A stretch of DNA of 64,000 bases from Antrihabitans auranticaus (GTDB lineage: Bacteria; Actinomycetota; Actinomycetes; Mycobacteriales; Mycobacteriaceae): assembly GCF_016481275.1 (NCBI RefSeq), contig NZ_JAEMNW010000007.1, positions 186,001-250,000 of the forward strand, read 5' to 3'. Under the pieces are notes generated by a model. It did not search any database and was not told where the DNA came from. It saw only the letters and a program-made list of their open reading frames with translations. The position numbers and the translations under genes were made by a program. Of this stretch, positions 26,999 through 34,632 are shown piece by piece; the first letter of the stretch is position 1; each line of letters begins with the position of its first letter.

Positions 26999-28201
26999 GT
27001 GAGTAATGGTGAACAACGTGTCGTGATCGTCGGCGCGGGTCTGTCGGGTCTGAAGACCGCTGAGGAACTACGTCGCGCCGGCTTCGACGGGGAAATCGTG
27101 CTGCTCGGCGAGGAGAACCACCTCCCGTACGATCGGCCGCCGCTGTCGAAGGACGTGGTCCGCGGCGAGCGTGACGATACGACGCTCAAGCCTGCGGAGT
27201 TCTTCGCGGACAAGAAGATCGAGTTGCAGCTCGGTGCGGCAGCAGCGGGCGTCGATACCGCTGACAAGACGGTGAAGCTGGTCGACGGGTCCGAGGTGAG
27301 CTTCGACCAGCTCATCATCGCGACCGGTCTCACACCGCGACGGCTGCCGGGACTTCCTGAGCTCACCGGTGTACATGTGCTGCGTTCGCTGAACGATTCG
27401 TTGACCTTGCGTGCGGAACTCGAGCCCGGCAAACGTGCGCTGATCGTCGGTGCAGGCTTCATCGGCTGCGAACTCGCCGCGAGCTTCCGGACGACCGGCG
27501 TCGACGTCCTCCTCGTGGAACCACAGCCCACCCCGCTGGCCTCTGTGCTCGGCGAGCAGGTCGGCCGGCTCGTCGCGCGGATGCATCGCGACGAAGGCGT
27601 CGACCTGCGCTGTGGCACGGGCCTGAAGACGCTGGTCGGAGACGATTCCGGCCGCGTGACCACCGCTGTGCTGAGCGACGACACCGAGATCAAGGTCGAC
27701 GTCGTTGTGCTCGGCGTCGGCTCGGTTCCGGTCACGGAGTGGCTGAAGGATTCGGGCATCGAACTTGCCGAACCGTCCCAGGGCGGCGGCGTGCTTGCTG
27801 ACGAGGTCGGCCGGACCAACGTCGAGGGTGTCTGGGCGGTCGGCGACGTCGCGTCGTGGCTCCACAGCACGGGCTCGCAGAAACGTGTCGAGCACTGGTC
27901 GAACGCAGGTGACCAGGCCAAGCTGCTCGCCAAGGCGTTCACGGGAGTCGAAAGCAGCGGTCCGGCCGCTGTGCCGTACTTCTGGAGCGACCAGTACGAC
28001 ATCAAGATCCAGGCGCTCGGCACGCCGCTCGCATCGGACACGGTCCACCTCGTCGAGGATGACGGCAGAAAGTTTCTCGCGTACTACTCGCGCGACGGCG
28101 TCCTGACCGGCGTAGTCGGCGGCGGGTTGCCCGCGAAGGTGATGAAGACGCGGGCAAAGCTGACCGTCGAGTCGCCGATCGGGGAGCTGCTCGGCTCGTG
28201 A
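26999..28201 (+). CDS. NAD(P)H:ferredoxin reductase, rhodocoxin-reductase type
   Basis: A 400-residue FAD-dependent pyridine nucleotide-disulphide oxidoreductase-family protein without redox cysteines. It has VVIVGAGLSGLKTAEEL for FAD, RALIVGAGFIGCELA for NAD(P), and VEGVWAVGDVASW for FAD. It is of the putidaredoxin/rhodocoxin reductase type, which reduces 2Fe-2S ferredoxins serving P450s or other oxygenases. The start is GTG at 26999, 4 bp after the SDR. It corresponds by position to Rv0688 in M. tuberculosis. No ferredoxin gene is adjacent. Confidence 0.85.
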   Translation: MSNGEQRVVIVGAGLSGLKTAEELRRAGFDGEIVLLGEENHLPYDRPPLSKDVVRGERDDTTLKPAEFFADKKIELQLGAAAAGVDTADKTVKLVDGSEVSFDQLIIATGLTPRRLPGLPELTGVHVLRSLNDSLTLRAELEPGKRALIVGAGFIGCELAASFRTTGVDVLLVEPQPTPLASVLGEQVGRLVARMHRDEGVDLRCGTGLKTLVGDDSGRVTTAVLSDDTEIKVDVVVLGVGSVPVTEWLKDSGIELAEPSQGGGVLADEVGRTNVEGVWAVGDVASWLHSTGSQKRVEHWSNAGDQAKLLAKAFTGVESSGPAAVPYFWSDQYDIKIQALGTPLASDTVHLVEDDGRKFLAYYSRDGVLTGVVGGGLPAKVMKTRAKLTVESPIGELLGS

Positions 28202-28974
28202 TCGTTGCGTTGATCGACTCCGGTTTCGGGCTGCTGCCCACGGCCGCCTGGCTGCGCAAGCTGCGGCCGGAGCTCGATTTGCTGTTGTTGCTCGATCCGG
28301 ACGGTCGGCCGTGGGGTCCGAAGACCGAGGAATGGGTGACCGAACGGGTCCTGGCGACTGCCGACGACGCGGTGAGCCGTGGTGCGGAAGTGATTGTGCT
28401 GCCGTGTAATACGGCGACGGTGACGGCCGTGGCCGCCGTGCGCGCCCGGCTTGGCGATGACATCCCGGTAATCGGAACCGTACCCGCGATCAAACCTGCG
28501 GCGGCAGTGTGTTCGTCGGTCGCGATCTGGGCGACGGCGGCGACAACCGCGAGCGCGTACCAGGCCGACTTGATCGCGCAGTTCGGAAACGGCGCGGAAG
28601 TTGTGGGTGTCGCGTGCCATGGCCTCGCAGACTCGATCGATCGCGGCGACGTCGCGGCCGCGCGCGCTGCCATTGCCGCTGCCGCGGAGTTGACGCCGGA
28701 CCGCGTCGAGGGCGTCGTCCTCGGCTGTACGCACTACCCGTTGATGGTCGACGAGATCGTGGCCGCCCTGCCAGCCGGCGTCAAACTTTTCGACAGCGCC
28801 GAAGCGGTCGCCGCGCAGACGTTGCGCCGCATCGACGCGCTCGGTCGCCCAGTCGCGGGCACCGGCTCGGTGCGGGTGGTGCTGAGTGGTCGCCCAGGTG
28901 AGTTGCCGGAAAGTGCGGCCGCGTTCGAGAGCGGCCGGCAGTTGCTCGGAGCGCATCCGCATGACGGCCGCTGA
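28198..28974 (+). CDS. Asp/Glu racemase-family protein (MurI-like)
   Basis: A 258-residue protein with the two catalytic cysteines of the aspartate/glutamate racemase family, in VIVLPCNTATVTA and VVLGCTHYPL, and the N-terminal IDSGFGLLPTA matching the DSGxGG loop. Glutamate racemase supplies D-Glu for peptidoglycan. However, the loop has FGLLP instead of the usual GGLTV, and the protein may be a paralogue rather than the main MurI. The GTG start overlaps the reductase stop by 4 bp (GTGA). Confidence 0.7.
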   Translation: MIVALIDSGFGLLPTAAWLRKLRPELDLLLLLDPDGRPWGPKTEEWVTERVLATADDAVSRGAEVIVLPCNTATVTAVAAVRARLGDDIPVIGTVPAIKPAAAVCSSVAIWATAATTASAYQADLIAQFGNGAEVVGVACHGLADSIDRGDVAAARAAIAAAAELTPDRVEGVVLGCTHYPLMVDEIVAALPAGVKLFDSAEAVAAQTLRRIDALGRPVAGTGSVRVVLSGRPGELPESAAAFESGRQLLGAHPHDGR

Positions 28975-29680
28975 CGTCGCTGCCGACCTCGCCGCGGTTG
29001 CCGACCCCGCCGACGCGGTCTTTCTGCAGCGCTTCTTCAAGACGGGCCCCGGCCAGTACGGCGAGGGTGACGTGTTTCTCGGGGTCCGGGTACCGGCGAC
29101 TCGCAAGGTCGTGAAGCTGTACAACGATCTGCCGCTCGATCAGGTCGACGTCCTGCTCGACAGCGAAGTACACGAGCATCGGTTGGCCGCTCTGCTCATT
29201 CTCAACGTGCAGTACGCAAAGGCGGCCAAGAAGTCGGACGTCGATGCACAGAAAAAAATCGTCGATCTGTATCTCGCGGCGCTACGACGCGGTCGGGTCA
29301 ACAACTGGGACCTCGTCGACTCTTCGGCCGAAAACATCATCGGCCCTTGGCTTTTCGATAAGTCGCAGGATCTGTTGTTCGAGCTGGCGGCGGGGGAGAG
29401 CCTATGGGAGCGGCGCGTTGCGCTGTTGTCGACCTTCGCGTTCATCAAACGTGGCGACGCGACGGTGACCTTCGACGTCGCGGAACGACTGCTCTCCGAC
29501 CGTGCGGACCTGATCCAGAAGGCGCTCGGCTGGATGCTGCGGGAAGTCGGCAAGAAGATCGACCGCGGCTTGCTCGAAACGTTCCTCGACACGCACGCGA
29601 GTGCGATGGGACGGACCGCATTGAGCTATGCGACGGAACATTTCGACCCGGAAACCCGGAAAGCGCTACGCGCGCGCTAG
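28961..29680 (+). CDS. DNA alkylation repair protein (AlkD-like)
   Basis: A 239-residue HEAT-repeat DNA glycosylase of the AlkD family. It has FLGVRVPATRKVVKLY, VNNWDLVDSSAENIIG (the conserved NWDLVD active-site segment) and IQKALGWMLREVGKK. AlkD removes N3- and N7-alkylpurines by contacting the DNA backbone. ATG 28961 overlaps the end of the racemase gene by 14 bp. Its stop shares bases with the convergent kshB stop (CTAG). Confidence 0.82.
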   Translation: MTAADVAADLAAVADPADAVFLQRFFKTGPGQYGEGDVFLGVRVPATRKVVKLYNDLPLDQVDVLLDSEVHEHRLAALLILNVQYAKAAKKSDVDAQKKIVDLYLAALRRGRVNNWDLVDSSAENIIGPWLFDKSQDLLFELAAGESLWERRVALLSTFAFIKRGDATVTFDVAERLLSDRADLIQKALGWMLREVGKKIDRGLLETFLDTHASAMGRTALSYATEHFDPETRKALRAR

Positions 29681-30732
29681 TACTCGATTTTGACGGTGTC
29701 GGTGATCGGGTGCGCCTGGCAGCCGAGGATGTAGCCGCTCTCGATGTCTTCGGGGTCGAGAATTTCGCAGTTGTCCATCTCGACCTTGCCTTCGAGGACG
29801 GTGCACGCGCACGACCCGCACTCGCCTTCCTGGCATGAGTAGGGCACGTCGATGCCCTTCGCCAGCATGATGTCGACGAGGGTCTGTTTGCGCGGCCACC
29901 GCAGGAGGTGCTTTTCGCCGTCGAGTTCGACTTCGACCGTGGCGGCGTCGGCTTGGTCTGCCTCGGTCAGTTCGACCGGTGCGGAGTCGATGAAGGGGTC
30001 GCCCGCGAGAGAATTGAAGACCTCCGCGTGGACGTGGTTGCGTGGCACGCCCAGGCCGTCGAGCGCGTGATGGACGACGTCCATGAACGCCGCCGGACCG
30101 CACATGAAGGCCTGGTATTCGACGTACGGCGCAGCGGCTGTGGCGAGTTGTTCGGCAGTCGGCAAGCCCTGCAGAGTCTCGAGCCAGTGGACGACGACGA
30201 GCCGGGTCGGATGCTGCGTGACGAGAGTCCTGAGTTCGTCGGCGAAGATGACGCTCTTCTCGTCGCGGTTCGCGTAGAAGAGAACGACCTTCCCGCTGCC
30301 CTGAGACAGTGCGGACTTGAGGATCGAGATCACGGGGGTGATGCCGCTGCCGGCCGCGAACAGAGCGAAGTCGTCGTCGAGCGTTTTCGGCGTGAAGTGG
30401 CCGGATGGCGGCAGCACTTCGACGGTGTCGCCGATCGTGATGTTGTCGCAGACCCAGTTCGACCCATAGCCGTCGGCGGTCCGCTTGACGGTCACCTTCG
30501 GCTGATCGTCGGTGAACGGAGAGCTGGCCAGCGAGTAGCAGCGCGCGACCGATCCGGTGCGGTCGCTGGGAATGCGCAGCGTGAGGAACTGACCGGGTTT
30601 GTAGGCGAACTTCTCTTTGAGCTCGTCAGGAACGGCGAAGACGACCGACCGCGAGTCGTGTGTTTCCTCGATGACGCCGGACACTGTCAGCACGACCGAA
30701 CGCGAGCCGTGCGGAACGTCAACGGTGGTCAT
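29677..30732 (-). CDS. kshB: 3-ketosteroid 9-alpha-monooxygenase reductase component KshB
   Basis: A 351-residue reductase with an FAD domain (FLTLRIPSDRTGSVARCYSLAS), an NAD domain (LFAAGSGITPVISILK, FMCGPAAFMD) and a C-terminal plant-type 2Fe-2S ferredoxin domain with Cys in SCQEGECGSCACTV plus a fourth at LGCQ. This order and the SERTGSVARCYSL-like motif match KshB, which passes electrons from NADH to the Rieske oxygenase KshA in steroid ring opening. kshA is not in this window. A perfect KstR operator 37 bp upstream supports the steroid role. Confidence 0.85.
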   Translation of the reverse strand: MTTVDVPHGSRSVVLTVSGVIEETHDSRSVVFAVPDELKEKFAYKPGQFLTLRIPSDRTGSVARCYSLASSPFTDDQPKVTVKRTADGYGSNWVCDNITIGDTVEVLPPSGHFTPKTLDDDFALFAAGSGITPVISILKSALSQGSGKVVLFYANRDEKSVIFADELRTLVTQHPTRLVVVHWLETLQGLPTAEQLATAAAPYVEYQAFMCGPAAFMDVVHHALDGLGVPRNHVHAEVFNSLAGDPFIDSAPVELTEADQADAATVEVELDGEKHLLRWPRKQTLVDIMLAKGIDVPYSCQEGECGSCACTVLEGKVEMDNCEILDPEDIESGYILGCQAHPITDTVKIEY

Positions 30733-30768
30733 GGGGGAACGGATCCTCTCGACGCAGGTTCAGCAAAG

Positions 30769-30782
30769 TAGAACGTGTTCTA
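30769..30782. promoter_or_regulatory. KstR-type operator upstream of kshB
   Basis: TAGAAC-GT-GTTCTA is a perfect palindrome matching the established KstR consensus TnnAACnnGTTnnA of the cholesterol-catabolism regulon. It lies 36 bp upstream of kshB and just after the stop of the preceding tetR gene. Confidence 0.8.
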
Positions 30783-30791
30783 GTTTCGATG

Positions 30792-31433
30792 CTACGTGGA
30801 CGACTGCTGCCGGACAAGTTGCGTCTCCAAACCGGCGATCATCGTCTCGACCGTGAACTGGTAGAAGTACTTGCCGCTGAGGTCGGCCATGTGCTTTGTC
30901 GCGCGTTCCAGAGATTTCGGGAGGTCCTGGGGGAGTTCCCGCGACGTGTTGGTCACTCTGCTGCGGCCGAAGAGATAGGTGTGCATCGTCGCGTAAGCGG
31001 CGAGCACGTTGCGTGCGGAGAAACCCGCGTCGAACAGGATCTCCATGATCGCGTCGATAAGATCGAGCTGCTTGCGCAGCATTCGTTCCATCAGGACCTC
31101 GCCGAGGCCGGGATGTTTCCGGAGCTTGTGATCGATCTGGTCGATCAGCGTCCGCAATCGTTCCTGCCACGTGCCCTCGTCGGGGTCGGGGACGCGGATG
31201 CCGGAGAGCGCTGCAGAGACCACGAGGTCGAGCAGCTCGCTCTTGTCTGCGACGTAGTAGTAGGGCGCCATCGGCGAGACGCCGAGTTCGCGCGACAGGC
31301 GTCGCATCGACAGCTTGTCGACGCCGTCGACCCGGACCACGCGCAGTGCTGCCTCGACGATCTCGGCCTCGGACAACGAACCGTTGGCACCGCCCGGCGC
31401 ACGCGGGGCTCGGTCTGCGCTGGGTTGGTTCAT
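30792..31433 (-). CDS. TetR family transcriptional regulator
   Basis: A 213-residue TetR protein. The DNA-binding domain (~20-68) reads SEAEIVEAALRVVRVDGVDKLSMRRLSRELGVSPMAPYYYVADKSELL, and the C-terminal part is of the TetR_C type that includes tetracycline-repressor-like sensors. It is downstream of mftR (53 bp) and upstream of kshB on the same strand. It does not look like KstR itself. Its ligand and targets are unknown. Confidence 0.82.
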   Translation of the reverse strand: MNQPSADRAPRAPGGANGSLSEAEIVEAALRVVRVDGVDKLSMRRLSRELGVSPMAPYYYVADKSELLDLVVSAALSGIRVPDPDEGTWQERLRTLIDQIDHKLRKHPGLGEVLMERMLRKQLDLIDAIMEILFDAGFSARNVLAAYATMHTYLFGRSRVTNTSRELPQDLPKSLERATKHMADLSGKYFYQFTVETMIAGLETQLVRQQSST

Positions 31434-31486
31434 GTCGGTAATGCGCTCCGCGGGTCTCGAAAAAGTACGTCGAATCTCTGTGCAGT

Positions 31487-32116
31487 CTAGGTGCCCGTGT
31501 GCGGGGCGGATGCCACCAGTCCGTTCAAGCCGTCCTGCAACGCCGCCGCGCCTTGCGTCAGGAGGTCGGGTAGGGACAGTCCATCGTCGGAGAGCCACTG
31601 CTCGTAGGCGGCCACCGCCACTCCGAGGAGCAGCCAGCCGGCAGTGCGCGGACCGTGATCGGTCGGCTTGCTGCCGGTTCGCCGGGCGACGTACTCGGCG
31701 ACAACCGTCCGCCATCCGCCGTACATCACCATCGAATAGCCCTGGAGCGCGGGAACCGTGAGAATCAGCTCCATCCGCTTGCGGTGGGTGGCCGCCTGGT
31801 CCGCCGGGAAGGTGTTGAACTCGAGCAGCGCCGTGGTGAGTCCTTCGGCGAGCGGAATCGAGGACGGTAGCTCGGCCAACTGTGTGCGCATCTCCGCGAG
31901 GTGAACGTCGAAGTCGCCCCAGGGCACGGCGTTCTTCGAGGGGAAGTAGCGAAAGAAGGTGCGGCGCGCGATACCGGCTGCCGCCGCAATGTCGTCGATG
32001 CTCGTGTCGTCGAAGCCGTTGGCCGCGAACAGTTCGATTCCGACCGCGCTGATCTGGTCCTTGGTCGTCGCTGGGCGACGCCCGACGCGGATCGCGGGCT
32101 CCGTGTGAGTCATCAC
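31487..32116 (-). CDS. mftR: Mycofactocin system transcriptional regulator MftR
   Basis: A 209-residue TetR regulator. RVGRRPATTKDQISAVGIELFAANGFDDTSIDDIAAAAGIARRTFFRYFPSKNAVPWGDFD is the characteristic MftR N-terminal domain, with the FFRYFPSKN and PWGDFD signature. In M. smegmatis MftR represses the mft operon and is released by long-chain acyl-CoAs. Here it is divergent from mno rather than adjacent to mftA. The 165-bp gap holds CACCGAACGGTG and the first copy of the 16-bp locus motif. Confidence 0.88.
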   Translation of the reverse strand: MMTHTEPAIRVGRRPATTKDQISAVGIELFAANGFDDTSIDDIAAAAGIARRTFFRYFPSKNAVPWGDFDVHLAEMRTQLAELPSSIPLAEGLTTALLEFNTFPADQAATHRKRMELILTVPALQGYSMVMYGGWRTVVAEYVARRTGSKPTDHGPRTAGWLLLGVAVAAYEQWLSDDGLSLPDLLTQGAAALQDGLNGLVASAPHTGT

Positions 32117-32141
32117 CGTTCCTCCTTCTCAGCAGCGTACT

Positions 32142-32153
32142 CACCGAACGGTG
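32142..32153. promoter_or_regulatory. Palindrome at the mftR start, candidate MftR autoregulatory site
   Basis: CACCG-AA-CGGTG is an inverted repeat 26 bp upstream of the mftR ATG. A second half-site CACCGTTC (32114-32121) overlaps the mftR start codon and is inverted relative to GAACGGTG (32146-32153). The core CCGTTCGG on the other strand is identical to the core of the motif before mftA. Confidence 0.45.
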
Positions 32154-32163
32154 GTGGACCGCC

Positions 32164-32179
32164 CTACCCGATCGGACAG
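32164..32179. promoter_or_regulatory. Locus-wide 16-bp palindrome, copy 1 (before mno)
   Basis: CTACCCGATCGGACAG, extended on both sides by matches (CC before, TT after) to the copies at 36152 and 40284. It ends 102 bp before the mno GTG. Such an upstream position suits an activator such as MnoR; MftR is the alternative. Confidence 0.65.
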
Positions 32180-32281
32180 TTCGTGCGCCGCGTCCGGACG
32201 GTTGTGCCTCGAACGTCTTCCCAGTCGGTTCACCGCAACCGAGAGTGAGTTACACCACACCGCTCGAACGAGGAGAACACA

Positions 32282-33553
32282 GTGGCAATAGAACTGAACC
32301 AGATCTGGGACTTTCCGATCAAGGAGTTCCATCCCTTCCCACGCGCTCTGCTCGGCGTGGGCGCACACGACATCATCGGCGTCGAAGCAAAGAACTTGGG
32401 CTTCAAGCGTTCTCTGCTCATGACGACCGGTCTCCGCGGTTCCGGCATCATCGAGGAACTGATCGGCAAGATCGAGTACCAGGGCGTCGAGGTCGTGCTC
32501 TACGACAAGGTCGAGTCGAACCCCAAGGACTACAACGTGATGGAGGCGGCCGCGCTCTATCAGAAAGAGAAGTGCGACAGCGTCATTTCGATCGGCGGAG
32601 GCTCGAGCCACGACGCCGCGAAGGGCGCGCGTGTCGTCATCGCGCACGACGGCCGCAACATCAACGAGTTCGAGGGATTCGCGAAGTCCACGAACAAGGA
32701 GAACCCACCCCACATCGCTGTATCTACCACCGCGGGAACAGGTTCGGAGACGTCGTGGGCCTACGTCATCACCGACACCTCCGATATGGACCACCCGCAC
32801 AAATGGGTGGGCTTCGACGAGGCCACGATCGTCACCGTCGCTATCGACGACCCGCTGCTGTATTACAGCTGCCCGCAACACTTCACGGCATTCTGCGGCT
32901 TCGACGTGCTCGCGCACGGCAGTGAGCCGTACGTGTCCCGGCTGGACTTCGCCCCGTCGCTCGGCAACGCGATCTACTCGATCAAACTTGTCGCCGAGAA
33001 CCTGCGTGAAGCTGTGTACGAGCCGCGGAACCTGAAGGCCCGCGAAGGCATGATGAACGCGCAATACATTGCGGGACAGGCCTTCAACTCCGGTGGGCTC
33101 GGCATCGTCCACTCGATCTCGCACGCCGTCAGCGCGTTCTTCGACAGCCATCACGGTCTCAACAACGCAATTGCGTTGCCGCGCGTCTGGGAATACAACC
33201 TGCCGTCGCGCTACGAGCGCTACGCCGAAATCGCCACGGCGATGGGGGTCGACACGCGAAACATGACGACAGTACAAGCGGCCGACGCGGCGGTGGAAGC
33301 TGCGATCCGACTTGCGAAAGACGTTGGCATTCCGGACAACTTCGGCCAGGTGCGCACCGACTCGTACGCCAAGAACCAGATGAACACCAAGAAGTACGAG
33401 GGTCGCGGCGATGTGATCAAGGGCGACGAGAAGACGGTTCGCTCGATATCCGAACACATCCAGGACGACTGGTGCACGCCGGGTAATCCGCGCGAGGTGA
33501 CCGTCGAGTCGATGATTCCCGTGGTGCACCACGCGATCAACGAATCCTACTGA
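32282..33553 (+). CDS. mno: NDMA-dependent methanol/alcohol dehydrogenase (Mno/ThcE family)
   Basis: A 423-residue iron-containing (type III) alcohol dehydrogenase. It has the NAD-binding SVISIGGGSSHDAAKGA, TTAGTGSETSWAYVITD and the metal-binding His block HSISHAVSAFFDSHHGLNNA. The N-terminus MAIELNQIWDFPIKEFHPFPRALLGVGAHD is characteristic of the nitrosoaniline-dependent methanol oxidoreductases of Amycolatopsis, Rhodococcus (ThcE) and mycobacteria. These keep NAD tightly bound and need mycofactocin as the exchangeable electron acceptor. The GTG start has GAGGAG 8 bp upstream. It heads the mno-moxR-VWA unit. Confidence 0.92.
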   Translation: MAIELNQIWDFPIKEFHPFPRALLGVGAHDIIGVEAKNLGFKRSLLMTTGLRGSGIIEELIGKIEYQGVEVVLYDKVESNPKDYNVMEAAALYQKEKCDSVISIGGGSSHDAAKGARVVIAHDGRNINEFEGFAKSTNKENPPHIAVSTTAGTGSETSWAYVITDTSDMDHPHKWVGFDEATIVTVAIDDPLLYYSCPQHFTAFCGFDVLAHGSEPYVSRLDFAPSLGNAIYSIKLVAENLREAVYEPRNLKAREGMMNAQYIAGQAFNSGGLGIVHSISHAVSAFFDSHHGLNNAIALPRVWEYNLPSRYERYAEIATAMGVDTRNMTTVQAADAAVEAAIRLAKDVGIPDNFGQVRTDSYAKNQMNTKKYEGRGDVIKGDEKTVRSISEHIQDDWCTPGNPREVTVESMIPVVHHAINESY

Positions 33554-33570
33554 GAGAGAAGGGCGACCCA

Positions 33571-34632
33571 GTGCACAGTGTGGCAGTGGTAGAAGCTGAA
33601 ACCAGCAACAGCGCAGGTGTTTTCACCGACGGAAAGGACGTCGCGGCAGCACTGCGGGAGTACGACTACATTGCCGACGACGACCTCGCGACGGTAGTTC
33701 ATCTCGCCACGGCACTGGATCGCCCGCTCTTGCTCGAAGGACCCGCCGGCGTGGGGAAGACCGAACTGGCAAAGGCTTTGGCGAAAGCGTCGAACAGACG
33801 GCTCGTGCGACTGCAGTGCTACGAAGGTCTCGACGACAGCCGCGCGCTCTACGAGTGGGACTACGCCAAACAGCTGCTGCACGTGCAGATGCTGCGCGAC
33901 CGGATCAGCGGTGAGCTGGCAGATTTCGCGACGACGGCGCAGGCAGCAACGCATCTCGCCGCGCAGGACTTCGGGCTGTACTCCGAAGCCTTTCTCGCGG
34001 TGCGACCACTCCTCGACTCGGTGCTGTCTGCCGAACCGGTCGTGTTGCTGGTCGACGAGGTCGATCGCACCGAGGAGTCGATGGAGGCGCTGCTGCTCGA
34101 GGTGCTGGCCGAGCGGCAGGTCACCGTTCCGGAGGTCGGAACGTTCACGGCCCGCACCACACCATGGGTTGTGTTGACCTCCAACGACACCCGGGAACTG
34201 TCCGCCGCGTTGAAACGGCGGTGCTTGCATTTTCATCTAGGGTATCCAAGCCCGACGCGTGAGCGGGAGATTGTCGCCGCTCGCGCTCCGGAGGTCGAGG
34301 ACGGTCTCGTCGGCGGTGTGGTGGCTTTGGCGTCGTCGTTGCGCGAACTTCCGCTACGGAAGGCGCCGTCGATCTCCGAGGTGATCGACGCGGCGCGGGC
34401 GGCCGCTGTCCTGCAGCGAACCGGCTGCGGCGCCGACCAGACGCGCCGGATTCTGCTCACTACGTTGTTGAAATACACGAGCGACCTGGACCTCGCGCTG
34501 GCGGACGCCACGGTGCAACCCGAGGCTGAGCGACAACCACGTGCGACGGTTGCCGCGCGTCCGGCCAACACGACGACGGCGGCCTTCCGCGGTCATGGCG
34601 GCAGGGATCGTGGTGGCATCTCTCGGAAGTAG
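33571..34632 (+). CDS. MoxR-type AAA+ ATPase
   Basis: A 353-residue ATPase. Walker A is LLLEGPAGVGKTELAKALA, Walker B is VVLLVDEVDRTE, and sensor 1 (VVLTSNDTRELSAALKRR) is followed by the arginine finger region. The C-terminal lid is followed by a low-complexity tail. MoxR proteins act as chaperones with VWA partners to mature or activate metalloenzymes. It is 17 bp after mno and overlaps the VWA gene, so it probably matures Mno or the second iron-type dehydrogenase. An AAA/VWA pair also follows mno in M. smegmatis. Confidence 0.88.
   Translation: MHSVAVVEAETSNSAGVFTDGKDVAAALREYDYIADDDLATVVHLATALDRPLLLEGPAGVGKTELAKALAKASNRRLVRLQCYEGLDDSRALYEWDYAKQLLHVQMLRDRISGELADFATTAQAATHLAAQDFGLYSEAFLAVRPLLDSVLSAEPVVLLVDEVDRTEESMEALLLEVLAERQVTVPEVGTFTARTTPWVVLTSNDTRELSAALKRRCLHFHLGYPSPTREREIVAARAPEVEDGLVGGVVALASSLRELPLRKAPSISEVIDAARAAAVLQRTGCGADQTRRILLTTLLKYTSDLDLALADATVQPEAERQPRATVAARPANTTTAAFRGHGGRDRGGISRK

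Noticed and set aside
30792-31433. TetR gene next to the KstR operator as kstR itself
   Set aside because: Its N-terminal domain and TetR_C-type core do not match KstR; the operator is more likely read by a KstR encoded elsewhere.
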